8,592 nt of DNA from Chlamydiota bacterium (GCA_011065005.1 JAAKFP010000080.1:1-8592); one strand, 5' to 3'; positions 1 to 7,148 are shown, counted from the first letter of the stretch. The notes: generated by a model from the letters alone, not told the origin. Program-made: numbers and translations.

Positions 1-5
1 CCCAC

Positions 6-67
6 AACCGCTTACAATGGAGGGCCCCTTCACCGTATGGGAATGTGACCCTCCATTGTAAGCGGTT
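6..67. repeat. Perfect 19-bp inverted repeat with 24-nt loop
   Basis: Bases 6-24 and 49-67 are exact reverse complements (arm AACCGCTTACAATGGAGGG), separated by a 24-nt spacer. The pairing resumes at 3-4/69-70 after one mismatch, and a small inner stem (30-33/45-48) is possible. Neither strand has a T-run after the stem, so it does not look like a Rho-independent terminator. It lies about 150 bp past the rnhB stop in gene-free DNA. It could be a dispersed palindromic repeat, a miniature mobile element or a protein-binding site. Its arms do not match those of the palindrome near 7070. Confidence 0.8.
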
Positions 68-183
68 ATGAACCAAAATCTTGCACTTATAGATCATTTT
101 CAACTGCGTTTTCTAGGATAATAAGCATGTAATAAGAATAAAATCAATAGTTTTTTCAATCAGAGACAACTGTTCCCGGCAAT

Positions 184-210
184 ATCTGTGAAAATCTGTG
201 TGTATCTGCG
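184..210. repeat. Three ATCTGYG heptamers at exact 10-bp spacing
   Basis: ATCTGTG at 184-190, ATCTGTG at 194-200 and ATCTGCG at 204-210 make three consecutive 10-mers of the form NNNATCTGYG. The array lies just past the rnhB stop. The rest of 1-218 outside the 5' inverted repeat is AT-rich, with no gene or clear terminator that I can see. From memory, similar ATCTGYG strings occur between genes in several unrelated bacteria, but I cannot confirm this here and assign no function. Confidence 0.6.
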
Positions 211-218
211 GTGAAAAA

Positions 219-902
219 TTAATGTTGGAAAGCAGCCATCGATTTTACGGGTTCAAAAGTGAACCGGTGGATGGGGCAAGGTCCATACTTATGGATAGCT
301 TCACGATGTGCTCTTGTTCCATACCCTTTATGTTGTGCAAAGCCATATTGAGGCCACTTTTCGTGATATTCCCGCATCACCCGATCACGTGACTCTTTGG
401 CGATGATCGACGCAGCAGCAATGCTATAAGACTTAGAGTCTCCACCAATAATCTTCTCACAGGATATTGTCGAATAGGATAATGTCAAGCCATCAACAAG
501 AAGGTAGTCAGGGTCGCAAGGGAGGTTAGCAACCGCCTCCTTCATTGCTAGAATTGTTGCTTGGAGAATATTTATTCGATCGATATCTTCGGAAGAAACG
601 GATCCAATCGCATAATGGATTTGAGGATGTTGGGTTAAAGCATCATAAAGTTGGGAACGAACTCGTGGGGTGAGCTTTTTGCTGTCATCAATACCGGAAA
701 TGAAAACATTTCCAGGGATGACACATGCCGCAGCAAAAACAGGCCCAGCGAGAGGGCCTCTTCCTGCTTCGTCGACACCGGCAATGTTATGATACCCCTT
801 CTGACGTACTTTCCGTTCAAAAGCGGTTAATTTGTGGAGGCGACTCCACTCCTCATCGCCGATCTCAACATTAGGTTGTGGTTGTTTCGGGTTCCTTTTC
901 AC
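219..902 (-). CDS. rnhB: Ribonuclease HII
   Basis: RNase HII cleaves the RNA strand of RNA/DNA hybrids and starts removal of single ribonucleotides misincorporated into DNA. It is a cytosolic, metal-dependent enzyme. The 227-aa protein has the family's N-terminal signature [14 protein letters not shown] (42-55) with acidic residues D44 and E45, then LLVDG with D137, and [17 protein letters not shown] (153-169) with D155, so the catalytic acidic set is complete. The start is GTG at 900-902, inside the end of rplS (32-bp overlap). There is no ATG in frame before the DEAG motif, and an in-frame TAA lies 24 bases upstream, so the choice is well constrained although no strong ribosome-binding site is visible. 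Translation is probably coupled to rplS. It is the last gene of the operon and holds the same place next to rplS in Chlamydia. Confidence 0.96.
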   Translation of the reverse strand: MKRNPKQPQPNVEIGDEEWSRLHKLTAFERKVRQKGYHNIAGVDEAGRGPLAGPVFAAACVIPGNVFISGIDDSKKLTPRVRSQLYDALTQHPQIHYAIGSVSSEDIDRINILQATILAMKEAVANLPCDPDYLLVDGLTLSYSTISCEKIIGGDSKSYSIAAASIIAKESRDRVMREYHEKWPQYGFAQHKGYGTRAHREAIHKYGPCPIHRFTFEPVKSMAAFQH

Positions 903-1431
903 CAGCCACTTCGTCCGTTGTCGTTATCGGTTCTTGCTTTTCAGCTTGTTCTTCCTTTTGCGGCTCTGTTTCTACAGCTTCTTCCTTGATCTCTTCTTGG
1001 GGTTGCTCTTGCGTAAGTTTTTCTTCTTCCTTGGGCTGTTCTTCTTCAACTACCGCTTCCACAACTGCCTTACGACGTGCACCTAAGCGACCTTTGACTT
1101 TTGCTGCTTTTCCTGAAGTTCCTCTGAGGTAGTAGAGTTTAGCTCGACGCACTTTGCCTTCTTTAACCACTTCAATTTTTCCGATTCGAGGGCTATGTAG
1201 TGGGAAAACTCTTTCCATTCCCTCTCCATAGGCCACACGGTGTACGGAAAATGTTTCGGACAGCCCAGACCCTGTACGGGCGATCACTGTTCCCAAAAAG
1301 ATCTGGGTTCGTTCTTTATTCCCTTCAATAATTCGTAAATGCACACGAACGGTATCTCCAACGCGAAAATCGGGAATATCCTTTTTGAGTTGCCTGCTCT
1401 CCAGCTTTTGTATTGCTGCTGCTTTACTCAT
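871..1431 (-). CDS. rplS: 50S ribosomal protein bL19 with long acidic C-terminal tail
   Basis: bL19 lies at the 30S-50S interface of the ribosome. Residues 1 to about 118 form a normal bL19 core: [20 protein letters not shown] (22-41), the segment from 43 to 65 with GTVIAR and GSGLSETF, and the family ending [19 protein letters not shown] (86-104) followed by GKAAKVKGR. Bacterial L19 usually ends about here (roughly 115-120 aa). This protein continues for about 66 residues (121-186), one third of them Glu, with many Gln, Lys and Pro, ending in four Thr. The tail looks disordered. The ATG at 1429-1431 overlaps the trmD stop by 8 bp and is preceded by AGGAG 10 bases upstream. The tail is probably real coding sequence: it is uninterrupted, and its end is overlapped by the rnhB start. 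Confidence 0.95.
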   Translation of the reverse strand: MSKAAAIQKLESRQLKKDIPDFRVGDTVRVHLRIIEGNKERTQIFLGTVIARTGSGLSETFSVHRVAYGEGMERVFPLHSPRIGKIEVVKEGKVRRAKLYYLRGTSGKAAKVKGRLGARRKAVVEAVVEEEQPKEEEKLTQEQPQEEIKEEAVETEPQKEEQAEKQEPITTTDEVAGEKEPETTTT

Positions 1432-2134
1432 GAGTATTTATCTCCTGTTTTTTGTCATTCTTAAGTAGGTCAGGACGTACTTCTGCCGTTTTTTCCATTG
1501 CCATTTGGCGTCGCCATTCTTGAATCTTCTTATGGTCACCGCTCAGTAGCACTTCCGGAACCTTCATGCTTTTAAACTCTTCTGGCCTCGTATAATGCGG
1601 GCAGTCCAAATATCCTTGCTCGAAGGAATCTTCCTCTACTGCCGACTCATGCCCTATCACACCAGGAACAAATCTTGCCAGGGCGTCAACAACAACAATT
1701 GCAGCTGCACAACCACTTGTGAGGACATAATCCCCGATGCTGATCTCTTCATCGACCTCGGCAGTTATCACACGTTCATCGATCCCTTCATAGTGTCCGC
1801 AGAGAAAGATCAGATGTTCCTGTTCTGCCAGTTCTCGACACTTTGCGGCGTTTAACGTTTTCCCTTGCGGGGAAAGGTAGATCACTCTTGATTTAGGTCC
1901 TTTCACCGACTGTATTGCCTTTGATACAGGTTCTGGCATCAGCACCATTCCTGGTCCGCCACCATAAGGGCGATCGTCAACGCGTCTGTGGCGGTTATCG
2001 GCAAAATCCCGAATATTTATGAGATTTATGTCCAACAGCCCTGCATTTCGTGCTCTACAGATTATGCTTTCGTCAAAGGGACCTCGAAAGTACTCGGGAA
2101 ACAGCGACAGGATATCAATACGTTTTTTTGTCAC
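1424..2134 (-). CDS. trmD: tRNA (guanine-37-N1)-methyltransferase TrmD
   Basis: TrmD uses S-adenosylmethionine to methylate G37 next to the tRNA anticodon, preventing +1 frameshifting. It is a homodimeric, trefoil-knotted SPOUT enzyme. The 236-aa protein has GGGPGM (58-63), YLSPQG (86-91), [11 protein letters not shown] (111-121) and [10 protein letters not shown] (132-141). R154 and D169 (in EEDSF) match the catalytic pair known from E. coli TrmD, and LDCPHYTRP follows at 176-184. One oddity is the knot motif: it reads TSGCA (139-143) where most TrmD proteins have a GGE-type sequence, so a Gly is Ser and a Glu is Cys. The start is GTG at 2132-2134, 4 bp past the rpsP stop, and puts [16 protein letters not shown] at the N terminus as expected. 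The end overlaps rplS by 8 bp. Confidence 0.97.
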   Translation of the reverse strand: MTKKRIDILSLFPEYFRGPFDESIICRARNAGLLDINLINIRDFADNRHRRVDDRPYGGGPGMVLMPEPVSKAIQSVKGPKSRVIYLSPQGKTLNAAKCRELAEQEHLIFLCGHYEGIDERVITAEVDEEISIGDYVLTSGCAAAIVVVDALARFVPGVIGHESAVEEDSFEQGYLDCPHYTRPEEFKSMKVPEVLLSGDHKKIQEWRRQMAMEKTAEVRPDLLKNDKKQEINTHE

Positions 2135-2138
2135 TGCA

Positions 2139-2471
2139 CTATGCCTTGGCTTTCTTTCGAGCTCTCCTCTTGGCAGCTATTTTCACCAACTTAGCCAATT
2201 TCTTTTCATTTCTAGTTTTGATCACATTCGGAGCAGCTTGAGCTACGAGAGCTTCGGTCTTTTCCGACATAAGGGCACCTTGATCGACCCAATATTGAAT
2301 GCGATCCTCTCTAATATTGATTTTTTTTTCATTGTCAGCTTCTAGAGGGTTGTACCAGCCGAGAAACTCGACATATCGCCCATCACGAGGGTTTCTACTA
2401 TCGGTTACTACAACACGATAGAAAGGGCGATGGATACGACCTTGCTGACGCAATCGAATTTTTAACGCCAT
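2139..2471 (-). CDS. rpsP: 30S ribosomal protein bS16
   Basis: bS16 is a small-subunit protein needed for 30S assembly. The 110-aa sequence starts MALKIRLRQQGRIHRPFYRV and has DSRNPRDGRYVEFLGWYNP (24-42), both diagnostic, followed by the usual region that aligns the second half (NIREDRIQYWVDQGA, 52-66). The last 20 or so residues are a Lys/Arg/Ala-rich basic tail (KRRARKKAKA), a common style of extension in longer S16 proteins. The ATG (2469-2471) lies inside the end of ffh (10-bp overlap) and has a strong Shine-Dalgarno, GGGAGG at 2478-2483, spaced 6 bases. ffh-rpsP-trmD-rplS is a widespread bacterial order. Confidence 0.97.
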   Translation of the reverse strand: MALKIRLRQQGRIHRPFYRVVVTDSRNPRDGRYVEFLGWYNPLEADNEKKINIREDRIQYWVDQGALMSEKTEALVAQAAPNVIKTRNEKKLAKLVKIAAKRRARKKAKA

Positions 2472-3790
2472 TGAGATCCTCCCATTAATTTTTCTAAATT
2501 TTTCATGTTTGGCATGTTCTTAAAAAACTGTTTCGCTTTTTTAAACGACTTTACTAGCTTGTTGATATCATTCATTGTGGTTCCGCTTCCTTTGGCAATC
2601 CTCTTACGTCTGGGAATAGAAAGTTCAGATTTTCCTACACGCTCGTTGGAGGTCATGGACTGGATCATCGCTTCTACTCTAAAAAACTCTTTTTCATCGA
2701 AATCCATGTTCTTAAAACTACCCATCCCCGGAAGCATTCCCATAAGACTCTTAAAGGAGCCCATCTTTTTTACCATCTGAATCTGCTTGATGTAGTCTTC
2801 ATAGGTAAACGTTGCGGTACGGATTTTCTTTTCAAATTTTTTCGCTTCTTCATCGTCAATATGCTCTTGGGCTCTTCGCACCAGGTTTATGGTATCCCCC
2901 ATTCCAAGGATACGATCAGCCATCGACTGAGGGTTAAAGATCTGCAAGTCATCAATCTTTTCACCGATCCCTTCAAATTTGAGAGGTTTTCCTGTCACTT
3001 CCCGAATGGAGATCGCTGCTCCCCCACGCATATTGCTATCGAGCATAGTTAGAATCGTTCCCGAAACTTCCACTCGTTTATTAAATTCTGTAGCGACCGT
3101 TACAGCGTCCTGTCCTGTAGCAGCATTGGCAACGAATAATATCTCGCTCGGGTGTACAGCAGCTTTGATCTGCTCGAGCTGTCCCATCAACTCATCGTCA
3201 ATATGGAGTCGACCAGCGGTGTCGACGATGAGGACGTCGTGCTTTTCCTGTTTAGCGCGATCTAATGCAGCTTTCGCAACTTTAACAGGATCCTTTTCCC
3301 CTGGAACCGTAAAAACGGGTACTTGAATCTGCGCACCAAGGGTTTGGAGCTGTTCAATAGCGGCAGGTCTCTGGAGGTCGCAAGCTGCCAGAAGTGGACT
3401 CTTACACTCCTTATTTTTTAAAAGGAATTGTGCCAGCTTCGCACAGTGTGTCGTCTTCCCGGAACCCTGTAAACCACACATCATGATGACGGCAGGCTTC
3501 TCTTTGAGGTCTAGCAGAGCCTCAGTTCCACCCATCAACTCCATCAGCTCATCGTGAACAATTTTTATGAACTGTTGACCTGGGGAGACGGCTTTTAGCA
3601 CCTCATCGCCAAGTCCTTTTTCCTTTATGCGCTTCACGAGGGTCTTGGCTACGCTATAGTTGACATCGGCCTCAAGCAGGGCTAAACGAACCTCGCTGAC
3701 AGCTTCAGCGATGTTGTCCTCCGTCAGTTTTCTCTTCCCCGCTAACTTGGAGAAGAGGTCCTGCATTTTTTCGGTTAAGGCACCTAGCAT
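2462..3790 (-). CDS. ffh: Signal recognition particle GTPase Ffh (SRP54)
   Basis: Ffh binds 4.5S RNA and signal sequences of nascent membrane proteins and, with FtsY, delivers ribosomes to the Sec translocon. The 442-aa protein has the N domain (1-95; RKLTEDNIAEAVSEVRLALL, 20-39), the G domain with P-loop GLQGSGKTT (106-114), DLQRPAA (138-144) and DTAGR (190-194), and a Met-rich M domain (about 300-442) with GMLPGMG (351-357) and the RNA-binding segment RRKRIAKGSGTT (394-405). Oddities: the usual base-specificity motif TKLD is TMLD (248-251), the following DGDARGGA is DSNMRGGA (251-258), and DAMTGQDAV is NAATGQDAV (222-230). I do not know whether these are chlamydial norms. The ATG follows prmC after 47 bp, the largest gap in the operon. 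Only a weak GGA and an A-rich stretch precede it. Confidence 0.97.
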   Translation of the reverse strand: MLGALTEKMQDLFSKLAGKRKLTEDNIAEAVSEVRLALLEADVNYSVAKTLVKRIKEKGLGDEVLKAVSPGQQFIKIVHDELMELMGGTEALLDLKEKPAVIMMCGLQGSGKTTHCAKLAQFLLKNKECKSPLLAACDLQRPAAIEQLQTLGAQIQVPVFTVPGEKDPVKVAKAALDRAKQEKHDVLIVDTAGRLHIDDELMGQLEQIKAAVHPSEILFVANAATGQDAVTVATEFNKRVEVSGTILTMLDSNMRGGAAISIREVTGKPLKFEGIGEKIDDLQIFNPQSMADRILGMGDTINLVRRAQEHIDDEEAKKFEKKIRTATFTYEDYIKQIQMVKKMGSFKSLMGMLPGMGSFKNMDFDEKEFFRVEAMIQSMTSNERVGKSELSIPRRKRIAKGSGTTMNDINKLVKSFKKAKQFFKNMPNMKNLEKLMGGSQWR

Positions 3791-3837
3791 ATTTTTTTTA
3801 TTCCAAATGAATTAATGTGAATAGGATACTCAAAAAA

Positions 3838-4686
3838 TCATTCAATTTCAAGGAAAAAGAACCGATCTTTCCCTGCCCAATCTTTTTTCCATTCGCTCTT
3901 TATCCATGGAGGGCAAGAAAAAAGAGAGTTTACAGCTTCTCCCTGGCGGTATCCGATCTCCAGCCAAGTTTTTCCTGAAGGATTAAGATGGACGGGTAGA
4001 TCGTTGGCTAAGCGACGATAGAACTCAAGACCGTCCTCTTTCGCAAGAAGTGCCAGCCGCGGTTCGTACTCTTTTACCTCTTTGTCGAGATTCGCATACT
4101 CTTCTTCCGACACATAGGGGGGATTGCAGACGAAATAATCGGTTATCATCCCATGAAAAGGTTCTAAGAAATTTCCTTGGAGGAGGCTCACCTCGACACC
4201 ATTTGTTTTTGCGTTTTCGGAGGCTATATTCAATGCGGCGCCTGAGACGTCTGATAAAACAACCTTTAATTCGGGAAAGCGTTTTTTTAAAGCGATTCCT
4301 ATACAGCCCGAGCCACAGCAGAGATCCCAAAGAGTTTTTCCTTCTAATGGCTCTTTTTCTAAGGCATGGATGATCAGATCTACGAGAATTTCGGTCTCTT
4401 GCCTGGGAATTAAGACATTGCTGGTGACTTTGAGAGTACACCCCATAAAATCGACGAAACCCCGTATATACTGTGGGGGTTCCCCTTTCGCTCTTCTGGA
4501 AAGGCAGGATCGGCACTTGTTGAGCTCTTCTTCTGTCAGGGGGCGGTCAAACTCCATATAGAGCTGAAGCCGTTTCAGGTCTATAGCGTCCCCGATTACC
4601 TCTTCGGCTTGGCGGCGAGGGTTTTCTATTCCTTTCTGTTCAAGAAATTCTGTTGCTTTGAGGATAATTTCTTTTATCGTTTTCAT
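3838..4686 (-). CDS. prmC: Peptide chain release factor N5-glutamine methyltransferase PrmC (HemK)
   Basis: PrmC methylates the Gln of the GGQ motif in release factors RF1 and RF2 using S-adenosylmethionine, raising termination efficiency. The 282-aa protein has an N-terminal helical release-factor-binding domain (1-85), VLIPRQETEILVD (91-103), the SAM-binding motif LWDLCCGSGCIGIAL (119-133), and the catalytic NPPY (188-191), followed by VSEEEY and the conserved EYEPRLAL (207-214). I chose the ATG at 4684-4686 because it gives a normal N terminus (MKTIKEIILKATEF) and lies 8 bp after the F-box gene stop. An in-frame ATG 24 bases upstream (4710) would overlap that gene and add eight residues without a better ribosome-binding site. 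Its substrate gene, prfA, lies upstream in the same operon. The two are usually adjacent in bacteria, but here they are split by one gene. Confidence 0.96.
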   Translation of the reverse strand: MKTIKEIILKATEFLEQKGIENPRRQAEEVIGDAIDLKRLQLYMEFDRPLTEEELNKCRSCLSRRAKGEPPQYIRGFVDFMGCTLKVTSNVLIPRQETEILVDLIIHALEKEPLEGKTLWDLCCGSGCIGIALKKRFPELKVVLSDVSGAALNIASENAKTNGVEVSLLQGNFLEPFHGMITDYFVCNPPYVSEEEYANLDKEVKEYEPRLALLAKEDGLEFYRRLANDLPVHLNPSGKTWLEIGYRQGEAVNSLFSCPPWIKSEWKKDWAGKDRFFFLEIE

Positions 4687-4694
4687 GTGTCTAC

Positions 4695-5492
4695 TTAAAT
4701 GATTACACATCTAACACAGCGATCTTGAGCTGTTGGGGGTTCATGGAAGATCTTTCGTCGGGTCGACTCCCCTGCCGTCAGAAACTTTGTAAGAGTATCA
4801 TACCTCTCTTCGTTCACAATATCTGGGGTAATATTAGAAAACTCACAATACTGATAAATTTGTATGGCTTTCCACTCCTTGTTCCCTGGCTCTGGTTGAA
4901 ATAGCAATTCTACAGACCAAGGCCTATAAGGCAGATAAGGGCTATTTTCTGATCTGTGAATGATCCGTTTCCATTTTTCTGGGTATCGAATCGCTATGAA
5001 ATGTACAAGAGTATCGGTTGCTATCCTAGTTTTTCCGCGCAAAATTGGAGCGCTCATACTCTCAATATCAATCCTAGTCAAAACACTCGAATCTAAGTAC
5101 ATTCCCTCGCAAGTTTTTCTTTCAGAAAAGGTCTCCCTAACACCCACAACCTTTCCGTTTCCTTCCATTCTTCCCACCGCGCAAAACCATTCAAACTCCC
5201 GCGCCTTAAAATTCCCCTTATCCAAGAAAGGTAATTTCCTGACCTGATCAACTCCTCCAAGAACACGGACGAGCCTCTCAGGATAGTTTTCTTGGATCTC
5301 CTTATCTTGAAGATACTTGAATATATTGTACCATCTTCGGCACACCAAAGGACAGCCCTCATGATCCTTTGGGAGGTGCGAGAAAATTCGTGATAGCAAC
5401 TCCAAAGGCACGTTGGAAAAGATGCTTTCCTCTTCTCCATAAAAACTTACAGAAGGTTCGTTAATGCGACTTTCTACCTCTCCAGGGCCCAT
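4695..5492 (-). CDS. F-box domain protein with C-terminal CaaX motif; candidate host-targeted effector
   Basis: F-box domains bind SKP1 and bring substrates to eukaryotic SCF ubiquitin ligases; bacteria have no such complex. Residues 25-58 of this 265-aa protein match the F-box pattern: FSNVPLELLSRIFSHL (25-40), then CPLVCRRWYNIF (47-58), with the expected LP-like start, Leu/Ile spacing and VCRRW. Residues 75-255 match no family I recognise. They are mixed alpha/beta in character, with no leucine-rich or ankyrin repeats or membrane segments seen. The last four residues are C262-V-I-I, a CaaX box, with another Cys at 259. I checked this codon by codon at 4695-4721. By known rules, X = Ile would favour geranylgeranylation by a host enzyme. 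The ATG lies 3 bp after the prfA stop, with AAAGGAG at 5504-5510. I infer a secreted effector; no type III signal can be judged by eye. The C-terminal region would be the substrate-binding part. Confidence 0.85.
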   Translation of the reverse strand: MGPGEVESRINEPSVSFYGEEESIFSNVPLELLSRIFSHLPKDHEGCPLVCRRWYNIFKYLQDKEIQENYPERLVRVLGGVDQVRKLPFLDKGNFKAREFEWFCAVGRMEGNGKVVGVRETFSERKTCEGMYLDSSVLTRIDIESMSAPILRGKTRIATDTLVHFIAIRYPEKWKRIIHRSENSPYLPYRPWSVELLFQPEPGNKEWKAIQIYQYCEFSNITPDIVNEERYDTLTKFLTAGESTRRKIFHEPPTAQDRCVRCVII

Positions 5493-5495
5493 GAC

Positions 5496-6566
5496 TTAAC
5501 ACTCTCCTTTGAGTTTCTCTTGGTAGAAGTGTACGACGAGTGCATTGATGGCTTCTTCCAAGGCTCCTTCCATCACTCGATCTAGATTGTATCTTGTAAG
5601 ATTGATGCGATGGTCGGTGATTCGGTTTTGTGAAAAGTTGTAGGTGCGAATTCTTTCTGAACGGTCACCTGTTCCCACCTGTTTTGCTCTATCGGATGCC
5701 CTTTCAGCGGCTTTCTTTTCCCTTTCGACTTCGGCGATTTTTGCTTTGAGCAAGCGCATCGCTTTATCTTTATTTTTGTGCTGACTTCGTTCCTCTTGAC
5801 AATAGGAGACGATTCCTGTGGGAATATGTGTGAGTCGGACAGCGCTATCTGTAACGTTTACGTGTTGTCCACCGGCACCTGAAGCGCGATAGGTGTCAAT
5901 GCGAAGCTCCTTCTCATCGATGACAACATCGGAGTCTTCTTCGGGTTCAAGCAAAACAGCGACAGTGATCGCAGAGGTGTGGACACGTCCTTGTGTTTCT
6001 GTTTCAGGAACACGTTGAACACGGTGGGTTCCCCCTTCATTGTGCAAGAAACGATAGACATTAGATCCAGATAGAACCATCACATATTCTTTATACCCTC
6101 CAATTTCTGAAGGGGTACTGGAAAGTTCTTCATACTTCCATCCCATGCGATCGGCAAACATCTTGTACATACGCACGCAATCCGCAACAAAAAGGGCCGC
6201 TTCCGCACCCCCTGTTCCGGCACGAAGTTCTAAGATTGTGTTGCAATTGTCTTGAGGATCCGGGGGAACAAGAAGGTTTTCCAGTTTGTTTTGTTGCTTT
6301 CCGACCTCTTTTTCGATCTTGGTGATATCTTCTTCTAGCACAGAAATAAAATCGGGATCCTCTTCGGTGGACAGCATCTCCTGATTATCTGCCAGCTGCT
6401 TTTGTAATTTTTGCAAACTTTCCCAAACGACTTTAAACTGTGTAAGGTGAGAGTGTTCCTGCGTGAGGGAGCGATACTTTTTCTGATCAGTTAATACTTC
6501 AGGGTCTCCCAGCAACTCTTCCACTTCAGAAAGACGGGATAAAAGTTTTTGAACTCTTTTTTCCAT
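5496..6566 (-). CDS. prfA: Peptide chain release factor 1 (RF1)
   Basis: RF1 recognises UAA and UAG stop codons and triggers peptide release. The 356-aa length is normal. The N-terminal 100 residues are the helical domain 1. [13 protein letters not shown] (114-126) is the family signature. The codon-recognition region is [19 protein letters not shown] (181-199), with P187-E-T189 at the position of the PxT tripeptide that marks RF1 rather than RF2 (SPF). The catalytic GGQ is at 232-234 within [19 protein letters not shown]; its Gln is the PrmC target. The ATG at 6564-6566 begins 9 bp after the rpmE stop, with only a GGGA directly before it, so translation is probably coupled to rpmE. The stop is 3 bp before the F-box gene. 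Confidence 0.98.
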   Translation of the reverse strand: MEKRVQKLLSRLSEVEELLGDPEVLTDQKKYRSLTQEHSHLTQFKVVWESLQKLQKQLADNQEMLSTEEDPDFISVLEEDITKIEKEVGKQQNKLENLLVPPDPQDNCNTILELRAGTGGAEAALFVADCVRMYKMFADRMGWKYEELSSTPSEIGGYKEYVMVLSGSNVYRFLHNEGGTHRVQRVPETETQGRVHTSAITVAVLLEPEEDSDVVIDEKELRIDTYRASGAGGQHVNVTDSAVRLTHIPTGIVSYCQEERSQHKNKDKAMRLLKAKIAEVEREKKAAERASDRAKQVGTGDRSERIRTYNFSQNRITDHRINLTRYNLDRVMEGALEEAINALVVHFYQEKLKGEC

Positions 6567-6575
6567 TCCCAGGGA

Positions 6576-6884
6576 TTACTGTTGTTTTTTTTCTTTTTTA
6601 TCTTTCCCTTCTTCACCTTGCTCTTCTTCTTTCTTCTTTTCACCTCCACGGTTGTAGCGCTTGCGGAATTTGTCGACGCGACCTTCTGCATCAACAAACT
6701 GCTTACTACCCGTAAAAAATGGGTGGGAGGAGGAAGATACAGAAACGCGACAAACTGGGTACTCTTTGCCTTCAAAGGTTTCTCTTTCCTTAGTTTGCAG
6801 TGTTGAACCGCAAACCAATTTCTGTCCGGTAGAAGAATCAACAAATAGAATTTCTTGATATTTGGGGTGAGTATCTTTTTTCAT
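6576..6884 (-). CDS. rpmE: 50S ribosomal protein bL31
   Basis: bL31 bridges the central protuberance of the large subunit and the 30S head. The 102-aa protein starts [12 protein letters not shown] and has [22 protein letters not shown] from about residue 52 to 73, which are diagnostic. The four-Cys zinc ribbon of type A L31 is lost: only C25 and C45 remain and the CxC/CxxC pairs are absent, so it resembles the zinc-free form. From about residue 79 a Lys/Glu/Gln-rich, probably disordered tail extends the protein. The ATG at 6882-6884 has GGAG at 6891-6894, 6 bases upstream. The frame stays open upstream to an ATG at 7013, but that extension would run through the predicted promoter and into the palindrome and is unlike any L31 N terminus. 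It is the first gene of the operon. Confidence 0.95.
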   Translation of the reverse strand: MKKDTHPKYQEILFVDSSTGQKLVCGSTLQTKERETFEGKEYPVCRVSVSSSSHPFFTGSKQFVDAEGRVDKFRKRYNRGGEKKKEEEQGEEGKDKKEKKQQ

Positions 6885-6921
6885 CTTTAGCTCCGATAAC
6901 ATCTCTTTAAAACAAGCAATT

Positions 6922-6950
6922 AATATAATAGCAGACCCCATAAAATACAA
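6922..6950 (-). promoter_or_regulatory. Likely sigma-66/sigma-70-type promoter for the rpmE operon
   Basis: On the minus strand TTGTAT (6945-6950) and TATATT (6922-6927) are separated by exactly 17 bp. The -10 box has one mismatch to TATAAT, and the -35 box keeps only the TTG. A start near 6915 would give a leader of about 30 nt containing the GGAG site of rpmE. It is the best-placed promoter ahead of the nine-gene operon. The call is by pattern only. Confidence 0.45.
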
Positions 6951-6985
6951 GGGTTTTCTGCAGGGATACCCCGCTTTTGAATACG

Positions 6986-7148
6986 CGGACGTCGTTTGCA
7001 CGGCTACCAGCAAAAAGCCGATTGCTCGGCTTAGTCCAAATTATTTTGCTGACTTCTAATCCCTAATTAAACAATTTGGAGGCAGTCAAATCATTTGGAC
7101 TAAGCCGAGCAATCGGCTTCTTCAACATAGCCGTGCAAACAGCGTCCG
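6986..7148. repeat. Large nested palindrome (27-bp perfect inner arms, 13-bp outer arms)
   Basis: Bases 7015-7041 and 7093-7119 are perfect 27-bp reverse complements around a 51-nt AT-rich loop. Outside them, after an unpaired 8-nt stretch on each side, 6994-7006 and 7128-7140 pair perfectly over 13 bp. Two bases further out, 6986-6991 and 7143-7148 pair over 6 bp. Each 27-bp arm also folds on itself: AAGCCGA-TTGC-TCGGCTT at 7015-7032 and its counterpart at 7102-7119. A weaker outer match, GGATACC (6964-6970) with GGTATCC (7178-7184), suggests a decayed element of about 221 bp. There is no T-run, no open frame with a recognisable product, and no clear target-site duplication. It could be a miniature inverted-repeat element or a regulatory structure between divergent genes. 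Confidence 0.85.

Noticed and set aside
832..1132. Plus-strand open frames (832-1086 and 878-1132) rich in Phe/Leu or Ser
   Set aside because: They are antisense to the low-complexity Glu-rich tail of rplS, whose codon composition leaves the other strand open. They have no family features.
3791..3837. Separate promoter for ffh in the 47-bp gap after prmC
   Set aside because: A TTGAGT is present on the minus strand, but no acceptable -10 box lies 16-18 bp downstream of it.
4687..4710. Upstream ATG for prmC at 4710
   Set aside because: It overlaps the F-box gene and adds eight residues with no better ribosome-binding site. The ATG at 4686 gives a normal PrmC N terminus.
6885..7013. N-terminal extension of rpmE to an ATG at 7013
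   Set aside because: It would add 43 residues unlike any L31, reading through the predicted promoter and part of the palindrome. The ATG at 6884 has a good GGAG and the standard MKKDTHP start.
6986..7148. Palindrome as a Rho-independent terminator
   Set aside because: It lies upstream of the starts of both flanking genes, and no T-run follows any stem on either strand.
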